Source of the DNA: Methanolinea sp.
Lineage (GTDB): Archaea; Halobacteriota; Methanomicrobia; Methanomicrobiales; Methanospirillaceae
Direction: 5' to 3'
Assembly (NCBI GenBank): GCA_016699325.1
Contig: CP064971.1
Span: 434,001 to 498,000, forward strand
Length of the DNA: 64,000 nucleotides
Shown: positions 57,753-64,000 of the stretch, in pieces
Position numbering within the stretch: the first letter of the stretch is position 1
Layout of the letters: every line of letters begins with the position of its first letter
Position numbers and translations under genes: made by a program
The notes under the pieces: generated by a model
Told to the model about the DNA's origin: nothing
The model's database searches: none
The model's input: only the letters and a program-made list of their open reading frames with translations

Positions 57753-58640
57753 ATGAGGGCATTCATTGCTGAATATTCGGTTGCCCATGACCCCCTCCTT
57801 GCACCGGAAGGTGCCGCCATGCTCACCGTCATCCGGGACAGCTTCGAGCGGTGCGGTTACGAAGTCGTCCATCCCGGGCACGGCGATTTTCTTGCCGGGA
57901 TACGGCGGCTCGCTCCGGCCTGCGAGGTGGGGCTGGTGATCGCCCCCGATCACCTCCTTTTCGCCTTCACTTCGGCACTCGAACAGCTGACCCATAATAT
58001 CGGGTGCGGGAGCATGAATGCCGCGATCTGCGCAAACAAGCGGCAGAGCGCCGAAATCCTCGCCCGGAACGGGATAGCGGTGCCGGAAGAGGGGGGAGGG
58101 GGCCTCCGGGTGGTAAAACCGGAGCAGGGATGCGCTGCGAAGGGCGTCCGCCTCACCAGGGAGAGCCCGGGGCCCGGGGAGTTTGCCCAGCGGTTCATCG
58201 ACGGCGAACACCTGAGCGTGAGCCTGGTCGGGAGCAGGGTAACCGGAGATGCCTGCAGCTACTACACCGGGAAACCTCCGCTGCTCCTTGCGGTCAACCG
58301 CCAGGACATCAGCATCGATGAACAGGGACAGTTCCACTACCATGGCGGCGAGACCCCGGTCATCCACGATCGCCAGGATGAAATTGTCAATGCTGCCACG
58401 CGGGCGTTGAACGTCCTCGGCTGCCAGGGCTACACCGGCATCGACATCGTGCTTGCCGACCGCCCGTACATCGTTGATGTCAACCCGAGGATCACCACGA
58501 GCATCGTCGGGATTGCGGCCTGCATGGAGGAGGAGATCGCAGATATCCTGGTCGCGGCTTCAAAAGGGGGCGGTCCCGATGCCGTGCACCTCGCCGGCCG
58601 GGCCCGGTTCGACTGCCACGGCAGGGTGGAGCGGCTGTGA
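57753..58640 (+). CDS. mfnD: Tyramine--L-glutamate ligase (methanofuran biosynthesis)
   Basis: 295 residues of the ATP-grasp fold. Conserved segments include CGSMNAAICANKRQSAEILARNGI, LRVVKPEQGCAAKGVRL, FIDGEHLSVSLVGS and YTGIDIVLADRPYIVDVNPRITTS. MfnD joins glutamate to tyramine by a gamma-amide, an early methanofuran step. It overlaps mfnF by four bases, which supports the assignment. Confidence 0.88.
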   Translation: MRAFIAEYSVAHDPLLAPEGAAMLTVIRDSFERCGYEVVHPGHGDFLAGIRRLAPACEVGLVIAPDHLLFAFTSALEQLTHNIGCGSMNAAICANKRQSAEILARNGIAVPEEGGGGLRVVKPEQGCAAKGVRLTRESPGPGEFAQRFIDGEHLSVSLVGSRVTGDACSYYTGKPPLLLAVNRQDISIDEQGQFHYHGGETPVIHDRQDEIVNAATRALNVLGCQGYTGIDIVLADRPYIVDVNPRITTSIVGIAACMEEEIADILVAASKGGGPDAVHLAGRARFDCHGRVERL

Positions 58641-59569
58641 TCGGGATCGATGTCGGTGGGGCAAACCTGAAGGTGGCGACCGGAGAGGGGACCGTTATCC
58701 ATCACTGCCCGCTCTGGGAAAACGGCCCGCTCCCGGAGATCCTCCGTCCCTACCGCGCTCACGGCGAAGAAGCGGCGGTGGTCATGTCCGGGGAGCTCGC
58801 CGATTGTTTCAGCTCGAAGACCGAGGGCATCAGGTTCATCGTCGACTCGGTCAGGGAGGTCTTTCCCAGTGCCGTGTTCTACGGGACAGACGGGCGGTTC
58901 CACAGGGACCCCGTGCCGGAGCTTGCCGCTGCAAACTGGCTCGTCTCCGCCGATTACCTGATGGAGCGCCACCAGGGGGGCCTGCTGGTCGATCTCGGGA
59001 GCACCACGACCGATATCATCCCCCTGGTCTCCCTCGGTTCCCTGCAGGGGCTGACCGATCTATCCCGCCTCCAGTCCGGCACCCTGGTCTATACCGGCCT
59101 GCTCCGGACCACCATCCCGGCAGTTATCCGGGAGGTCGTCCTCTCGGGCATCCCCACCCCGGTCTGCCCGGAATATTTTGCCTGCAGCGGCGATGCCCAC
59201 CTGGTGCTCGGGCACATCACCGCCGCGGGTTATGCATCCGCGACTCCTGACGGGAAGGGGCGGGACCGGGACTCCTGCCTCAGGAGGCTCGCACGGGTCG
59301 TATGTGCCGACCTCGAGGAGATCGGGGAAGAGGGGGCCTGCGCTGTTGCCGCTGCCTTCTGGGATGCCCAGCGGTCCCTCATCTGTACCGCGGTCGATGC
59401 TGCCCGCCGCCGTTACGAAACGGGGGAGACCCTATGTGCCGGCACCGGGTCCGGGCTTGCCTCGTCCATCCTTGGCGGCAGGGATCTTGCCCGGGAGCTG
59501 GGGGCAGCGGCCGGTGCCCTGCCGGCCTTCGCGGTGCGGGAGGTGGCGCTACGAAGCCCTGGCAGCTGA
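58637..59569 (+). CDS. mfnF: Methanofuran core synthase MfnF, hydantoinase-like fold
   Basis: 310 residues of the ASKHA/hydantoinase A fold: phosphate-binding IGIDVGGANLKVATGEG, LLVDLGSTTTDIIPL, and LCAGTGSGLASSILGG. In methanogens this family couples the aminomethyl-furan diphosphate to gamma-glutamyltyramine to make the methanofuran core. The pairing with mfnD makes MfnF the best call. The stop overlaps the next frame as CTGA. Confidence 0.88.
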   Translation: MIGIDVGGANLKVATGEGTVIHHCPLWENGPLPEILRPYRAHGEEAAVVMSGELADCFSSKTEGIRFIVDSVREVFPSAVFYGTDGRFHRDPVPELAAANWLVSADYLMERHQGGLLVDLGSTTTDIIPLVSLGSLQGLTDLSRLQSGTLVYTGLLRTTIPAVIREVVLSGIPTPVCPEYFACSGDAHLVLGHITAAGYASATPDGKGRDRDSCLRRLARVVCADLEEIGEEGACAVAAAFWDAQRSLICTAVDAARRRYETGETLCAGTGSGLASSILGGRDLARELGAAAGALPAFAVREVALRSPGS

Positions 59570-59805
59570 GCCTGGTCCTGTTCGCCGGTTCTCTCGCGGT
59601 GACGGTGTTCCTGTACAGTCTCGGGCTCCCGTTATTCTTCGTCTTCCTCTTCATCCCGCTCATCCCTTTCTTTTCCCGGGGAAGACCGGTGAGGCGCTGT
59701 CCACGGTGCGGCTTTGAGACCGCCGACCGGAAGACTGCCTACTGCCCATACGACGGGAGCCGCCTAGAGGTTCCTGAAGGCGGCCAGCAAGAGGGAGACC
59801 ATTGA
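59566..59805 (+). CDS. Small membrane protein with zinc ribbon, possible CTG start
   Basis: About 79 residues. Two hydrophobic helices (SLVLFAGSLAVTVFLYSLGL and PLFFVFLFIPLIPFF) are followed by SRGRP and a zinc ribbon (CPRCGFETADRKTAYCPYDGSRL). There is no ATG, GTG or TTG near; a CTG at 59566 overlaps the mfnF stop as CTGA, mimicking the ATGA overlaps elsewhere. An ATG at 59433 inside mfnF is the alternative. It is convergent with the following gene by 42 bases. Confidence 0.6.
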   Translation: MSLVLFAGSLAVTVFLYSLGLPLFFVFLFIPLIPFFSRGRPVRRCPRCGFETADRKTAYCPYDGSRLEVPEGGQQEGDH

Positions 59806-60258
59806 CTGCGGCAGGACCGTCCCGAACATCTCCGTGGTAGGTATCTCACCGGAGTCCCGGGCCCGGAGGTTGCGTACCGTGCCCCGGTCGACCGCGATGC
59901 CGAGCGCCCTCATGAGCGCAACAGTCTTCCCGGGCGTGAGGGAGCGGGACAGGACGATGCAGAGATCGACGACCGGGGATCCCATCCGCGTTCCGGGGTA
60001 GAATGGTGCCCGTGCCGGGACGATTGCCCCGCACCGGCTGCACCGGAACCGCCGCACCACAACGTGGATATCCCGTGCGGACCCGCCCTCGATGAGGGTG
60101 ACGAATTTTCGCACCTTCCTGTCATACCCGCTCACCTCCCCGCCACAGTGCGGGCAGGAGTCCAGCATCGAAAACTCTCTCCCCTCGACCGCGGACAGGC
60201 CGACCTGGACCAGCGTCTGGAGCATGGGGGGCACTTTTACAGGGCGCATGCCGGGCAC
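59764..60258 (-). CDS. Zinc-ribbon protein resembling transposase N-termini
   Basis: 164 residues. A double Cys-pair finger, SCPHCGGEVSGYDRK ... FRCSRCGAIVPARAPFY, is followed by a helical stretch VVDLCIVLSRSLTPGKTVALMRALGIAVDRGTVRNL that looks like the DNA-binding N-terminal part of ISL3/IS66-like transposases, but no DDE catalytic domain follows. It may be a domesticated remnant or a stand-alone DNA binder. Start uncertain (60258 or 60225). Confidence 0.65.
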   Translation of the reverse strand: MPGMRPVKVPPMLQTLVQVGLSAVEGREFSMLDSCPHCGGEVSGYDRKVRKFVTLIEGGSARDIHVVVRRFRCSRCGAIVPARAPFYPGTRMGSPVVDLCIVLSRSLTPGKTVALMRALGIAVDRGTVRNLRARDSGEIPTTEMFGTVLPQSMVSLLLAAFRNL

Positions 60259-60405
60259 CTCCTCCCGGCCGGGTGCAGTTTTCCATTTAACCGTTTCTTC
60301 ATCGCAATTACTCCCGGAACAGGGCTTTTCTCAAACGGGTGCCGGTCCTCCCCGCACTGAGTGGCCCACCATTAATCATCAATCTCAGCGATGTTAATCA
60401 TTACT

Positions 60406-60415
60406 GTTAAATAAG
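60406..60415 (+). promoter_or_regulatory. TATA box of fdhAB
   Basis: GTTAAATAAG lies about 38-47 bases before the ATG at 60453, implying a leader of about 15 bases with the GAGGTT site. Confidence 0.5.
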
Positions 60416-60452
60416 AATGGTGTCCGAGATCTGTATGTTCGAGGTTTCTACC

Positions 60453-62522
60453 ATGGACGTAAAATATGTGCAGACGACCTGTCCCTATTGCGGGACGGGT
60501 TGCACCTTCAACCTCGTGGTCAAAGACGGAAAGGTGGTCGACGTCGCTCCTTACCACCGATCTCCGGTCAATGAAGGCAAGGTGTGCCCCAAGGGCGCCT
60601 ATGCCCACGAGTTCGTGAACCATCCCGATCGCCTGACAACCCCGCTCATCAAGAAGGACGGAAAGTTCGTCGAGGCGACCTGGGACGAAGCATATGACCT
60701 GATCGCCAAGAAGTTCAAGCAGTACAAGCCCGATGAGTGCGCCTGCCTCTCCTCAGCCCGTGTCTCGAACGAGGAGAACTACGCGATGATGAAGTTCGCG
60801 CGCGGCGTGCTCAAGACCCGGCACATTGACCACTGCGCAAGGCTCTGCCACTCCTCGACGGTCGCCGGGCTTGCCTCGACGTTTGGCTCGGGCGCGATGA
60901 CCAACTCGATCGGCGATATTGCCGAGTCAAAGTGCGTCTTCATCCTCGGGAGCAACACCTTCGAGCAGCACCCGCTGATCGGAAGGAGAGTGATGCAGGC
61001 CAAGATGAACGGCGCCAAGCTGATCTATGCCGACCCACGGTTCACCCCGACGGGCAAGCAGGCCGACCTGTACATGCAGTTCCGGTCAGGGTCCGATGTC
61101 GCCATCCTGAACGGCCTGATGCAGGAGATCCTGAAGAACGGATGGGAGGACAAGGAGTTCATCAAGAACCGGACCAAGGACTTTGACAAGCTGAAAGAAG
61201 AGGTCATGAAACCGGAGTACAGCCTCGAGAACGTCTCGAAGATCTCCGGTATCCCGGCCGACCAGCTCAAGACTGCCGCGGAATGGATCGGGAAGGCCGA
61301 ATCGGCCTGCATCCTCTACTCGATGGGCATCACCCAGCACACCACCGGGGTCGACAACGTCAGGTCGGTTGCCAACATCCAGATGCTGACCGGGAACCTG
61401 GGGCGGCCCGGGACCGGGGTCAACGCGCTCCGCGGCCAGAACAACGTGCAGGGCGCCTGCGACATGGGTGCGCTGCCGGTGGTATACACCGCGTACCAGA
61501 AGGTCATCGATGAGGCGGCCCACAAGAAGTTCTCGGACGCGTGGGGCTTCCCCGATGGCATCGCCGAGGGCAAGAACGGCTATGAGGTGACGGTCATGAT
61601 GGACGTGCTGGCCGACAAGCCCGGCGAGCTAAAGTGCATGTACATCATGGGCGAAAACCCGATGCTCTCGGACCCTGATATCCACCACGTGGAGAAGGCC
61701 CTGAAGAACCTCGAGTTCCTGGTCGTCCAGGACATCTTCATGAACGAGACCGCGGAGTTCGCTGACGTAGTGCTGCCTGCCTGCTGCTATGCAGAAAAGG
61801 ACGGCACCCAGACCTCGACCGAGCGCCGTGTCCAGATGTGGAGAAAGGCCCAGGACCCGCCGGGACAGGCAAAGCTGGACTGGGTGATCATCAAGGAGAT
61901 CGCCGCAAAGATGGGTTATGAAAAGCAGTTCCCCTGGAACAGCGCCGAGGACATCTTCGAGGAGATCCGGAAGGTCACCCCGTCCTACGCCGGGATGAGC
62001 TATGCACGGCTCAACAAGCCTGAAGCTGCCCACTGGCCATGCCCCACCCCCGAGCACCCCGGGACCCCGATCCTCCACAGGGAGAAGTTCGCCCACCCCG
62101 ACGGCCTGGGCCAGTTCTTTGCTGTGCCCTACAAGCCCCCGGCTGAGGTCCCCGACGCCGAGTACCCGTTCGTGTTCACCACCGGGCGCTGCATCTGGCA
62201 GTGGCACACCGGCACGATGACCCGCCGGTCCGACTCACTCGAAAACGAGGAGCCAACCGGCTGGATCGAGATCAACCCTGAGGATGCAAAGGCGCTCGGG
62301 ATCAGGGACGAGGAGATGGTCAGGGCCACGACCAGGCGCGGGAGCGTCACTGTCCCGGCACGTGTCACGAAGGACATCATGAAGGGGGTCATGTTCATGC
62401 CGTTCCACTACAAGGAGTGCGCTGCAAACGTGCTCACCAACAATGCCCTTGACCCCATCGCCAAGATCCCGGAGTTCAAGGCCTGTGCCATCAAGGTCGA
62501 AAAGATAGCGGAGGGGAAGTAA
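60453..62522 (+). CDS. fdhA: F420-dependent formate dehydrogenase, alpha subunit
   Basis: 689 residues. N-terminal [4Fe-4S] motif C10-x2-C13-x3-C17 with C45; the molybdopterin-binding body follows, and HCARLCHSS (C132) gives the active-site Cys at the position of Sec in E. coli FdhF, so this is a Cys, not Sec, enzyme. It oxidises formate on a Mo/W-bis-MGD cofactor. The ATG at 60453 follows GAGGTTTC. fdhB begins immediately after the stop. Confidence 0.97.
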   Translation: MDVKYVQTTCPYCGTGCTFNLVVKDGKVVDVAPYHRSPVNEGKVCPKGAYAHEFVNHPDRLTTPLIKKDGKFVEATWDEAYDLIAKKFKQYKPDECACLSSARVSNEENYAMMKFARGVLKTRHIDHCARLCHSSTVAGLASTFGSGAMTNSIGDIAESKCVFILGSNTFEQHPLIGRRVMQAKMNGAKLIYADPRFTPTGKQADLYMQFRSGSDVAILNGLMQEILKNGWEDKEFIKNRTKDFDKLKEEVMKPEYSLENVSKISGIPADQLKTAAEWIGKAESACILYSMGITQHTTGVDNVRSVANIQMLTGNLGRPGTGVNALRGQNNVQGACDMGALPVVYTAYQKVIDEAAHKKFSDAWGFPDGIAEGKNGYEVTVMMDVLADKPGELKCMYIMGENPMLSDPDIHHVEKALKNLEFLVVQDIFMNETAEFADVVLPACCYAEKDGTQTSTERRVQMWRKAQDPPGQAKLDWVIIKEIAAKMGYEKQFPWNSAEDIFEEIRKVTPSYAGMSYARLNKPEAAHWPCPTPEHPGTPILHREKFAHPDGLGQFFAVPYKPPAEVPDAEYPFVFTTGRCIWQWHTGTMTRRSDSLENEEPTGWIEINPEDAKALGIRDEEMVRATTRRGSVTVPARVTKDIMKGVMFMPFHYKECAANVLTNNALDPIAKIPEFKACAIKVEKIAEGK

Positions 62523-63758
62523 ATGTCGAAGAAAGGTGACATGTTCTACGCCTGGACCACCGACGATGAGCTCCAGAAGAAAGCAGAGTGCGGCGGCGCG
62601 GTGACCCAGCTCCTCAAGTTTGCGCTCGAGAAGAAGATGGTCGATGGGGTCTTTGCCGTGAAGAGAGGGCAGGATGTCTACGACGCGGTTCCGACTTACA
62701 TCACCGACCCCAAAGAGCTCGACAAGACTGCCGGGTCCCTCCACTGCGGGACGTTGCTCCTCTCCAAGCTGGTCAAGAAGTACCTTGACGGTGCCCAGGA
62801 CAAGAAGATCGCCATGACCGTGAAGGGGTGCGACATGATGGGACTCTACGAGCTCGCCAAGCGCCAGCAGGTCAACCTGGACAACATCATCATGATCGGC
62901 GTGAACTGCGGCGGGACGGTCAGCCCCATCACGGCCCGCAAGATGATCAGGGAGAAGTTCGAGGTCGACCCCGACACGGTCCACAAGGAAGAGATCGACA
63001 AGGGCCAGTTCATCATCGAGTACGAGGGTGGTCACAAGGGGATCTCCATCGACGACCTCGAAGAGGCCGGGTACGGCCGGCGTCCCAACTGCCGCCGCTG
63101 CAAGCTGAAGGTCCCCCGCCAGGCCGATCTCGCCTGCGGTAACTGGGGGGTCATCGGCGACAAGGCCGGCAAGGCGACCTTTGTCGAGGTCTGCAGCGAG
63201 AAGGGGGCCATGCTCCTGGACGAGGCGGTCAAGGCCGGTGTCCTGAAGACCGAGGCGCCCAACCCGAAGGGCCTCGAGATCCGGGGCAAGGTCGAGAACG
63301 CCATGTACAAGCTCGCCGACAAGTGGCGGAAGCATGATTTCGAGGGGCTCGGTACCGGGAGGGACCGCCTGGCGAAGATCGTGAAGGAGACCTCCCGGTG
63401 CATCAAGTGCTACCAGTGCATCGACAGTTGCCCGATCTGCTACTGCGTGGAGTGCAGCACAAAGAAGCCCTACCTGGTCAAGCCCGGAGAGCTCCCTCCG
63501 AACTTCATGTTCCAGCTCATCAGGTTCGCCCACATCGCCGACTCCTGCATCAACTGCGGGCAGTGCCAGGAACTGTGCGCCATGGACATCCCGAACGCCC
63601 TCTTCATGCACGCCCAGCAGGTGGAGCTCGAGAAGATGTTCGGCCATGTCCCGGGAATCGACATGTCCCTGCCGCTGCTCGCCCTTGTCGAGGAGCGGGA
63701 AGAGCGGGACCGACTGGCTGCAACCGGAAGCGACCAGATCTTCGATATATTCAAGTAA
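62523..63758 (+). CDS. fdhB: F420-dependent formate dehydrogenase, beta subunit
   Basis: 411 residues, FrhB/FdhB family. The N-terminal part binds FAD and F420 (includes VKGCDMMGLYELAKRQ and ADLACGNWGVIGDKAGK); the C-terminus holds two ferredoxin-like motifs, CIKCYQCIDSCPICYC and CINCGQCQELCAM. It passes formate electrons to F420 and can feed the heterodisulfide reductase complex. No gap from fdhA (TAA-ATG). Confidence 0.97.
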   Translation: MSKKGDMFYAWTTDDELQKKAECGGAVTQLLKFALEKKMVDGVFAVKRGQDVYDAVPTYITDPKELDKTAGSLHCGTLLLSKLVKKYLDGAQDKKIAMTVKGCDMMGLYELAKRQQVNLDNIIMIGVNCGGTVSPITARKMIREKFEVDPDTVHKEEIDKGQFIIEYEGGHKGISIDDLEEAGYGRRPNCRRCKLKVPRQADLACGNWGVIGDKAGKATFVEVCSEKGAMLLDEAVKAGVLKTEAPNPKGLEIRGKVENAMYKLADKWRKHDFEGLGTGRDRLAKIVKETSRCIKCYQCIDSCPICYCVECSTKKPYLVKPGELPPNFMFQLIRFAHIADSCINCGQCQELCAMDIPNALFMHAQQVELEKMFGHVPGIDMSLPLLALVEEREERDRLAATGSDQIFDIFK

Positions 63759-63769
63759 ACCTCCCCACC

Positions 63770-63777
63770 TTTTTTTT
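63770..63777 (+). terminator. T8 tract after fdhB
   Basis: Eight T, 11 bases after the stop codon. Confidence 0.6.
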
Positions 63778-63851
63778 GGATGCCGTACCCGTTTCCCGGT
63801 AATCCTGCCAGCGGTTTTGCATCTTAAGGATTTCCGGCGACGGAACAGGTT

Positions 63852-63880
63852 ACCCGGGGCCCCTTGAGAGATCCCCGGGT
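63852..63880. terminator. GC-rich hairpin downstream of fdhB
   Basis: ACCCGGGG (63852-63859) pairs perfectly with CCCCGGGT (63873-63880); T5 follows at 63885. This may be a second stop signal or a processing structure. Nothing else is recognised in 63778-64000. Confidence 0.35.
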
Positions 63881-64000
63881 GGGATTTTTCCGTTGACTGC
63901 CCTGCCATCCGGCAAACGGTGTGAAAACGGTATTTGGGATATTTCATCCCTAGGGGATGTGGATTCGGAAACCTCATTTGCGTTTCATTACGCGCTTCGG

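Noticed and set aside
62235..63977. 580-residue minus-strand frame opposite fdhB
   Set aside because: fdhB with its iron-sulfur motifs is certain; the antisense frame is a codon-bias artefact rich in Leu, Val and Asp.

Overview
The window is chromosomal DNA of a GC-rich hydrogenotrophic and formate-using methanogenic archaeon, most likely of the order Methanomicrobiales; I cannot fix the genus. Support comes from coenzyme F420 ligase (cofE), methanofuran biosynthesis genes (mfnD, mfnF), F420-dependent formate dehydrogenase (fdhAB), Fae-Hps and archaeal information machinery (TBP, TFS, FttA/aCPSF1, proteasome beta, ABCE1, Pelota, Sec61 beta, Hef). Bacterial-type acquisitions usual for this group are also present (gyrBA, ruvCAB, ppk1). 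Genes are dense, often overlap by 1-20 bases, and frequently have an archaeal TATA box 20-35 bases before the start codon with little or no leader. No CRISPR array, insertion sequence or prophage is visible.

Layout. 1-1.4 kb: 3' part of a PKD-domain surface protein. 1.5-6.7 kb: ABCE1, an EMC6-like membrane protein, RqcH/NEMF and Pelota, a ribosome recycling and rescue neighbourhood. 6.7-9.3 kb: two zinc-ribbon proteins, cofE, Sec61 beta (a 52-residue gene) and an amidohydrolase. 9.3-14.4 kb: UspA, a four-CBS protein, proteasome beta (frame broken at a G6 run), FttA and an MFS transporter. 14.4-19.8 kb (minus): ruvC-ruvA-ruvB, then ppk1-CHAD. 19.9-25.5 kb: a conserved hypothetical, a Mut7-C protein, AmrS, UMP kinase, tRNA-Pro, endonuclease III, PiT/PhoU-like phosphate genes. 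25.5-28.4 kb: tRNA-Ala, a probable decayed gene, a methylthioinosine/methylthioadenosine phosphorylase and a DadD-type deaminase. 28.7-32.3 kb: acyl-CoA synthetase, intron-containing tRNA-Trp, Fae-Hps. 32.4-34.4 kb: six small unrecognised genes encoding membrane/coiled-coil/zinc-finger proteins. 34.8-46.6 kb: UPF0173, an HTH regulator, GlyRS, Hef, SSSCA1-like, UPF0147, YjbQ, GyrA, GyrB. 46.6-50.1 kb: geranylgeranyl reductase family, Pth2, TruD. 50.2-55.6 kb: SppA, riboflavin/F420 reductase, CDP-alcohol transferase, archaeosortase, TFS, a TPR surface protein, TBP. 55.7-64 kb: HTH regulator, RpiA, SurE, mfnD-mfnF, small zinc-ribbon genes, fdhAB.

The genes form several working sets: ribosome splitting and stalled-ribosome handling; polyphosphate/phosphate handling; 5'-deoxyadenosine/MTA salvage; one-carbon and pentose supply (Fae-Hps, RpiA); C1-carrier and F420 cofactor synthesis feeding methanogenesis; and cell-surface anchoring (archaeosortase, CDP-alcohol transferase, a candidate substrate). 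The best candidate for an undescribed system is the 32.4-34.4 kb cluster, where three adjacent small proteins share one Y-x-D ... W-x-L-x-T motif and two partners carry single membrane anchors.
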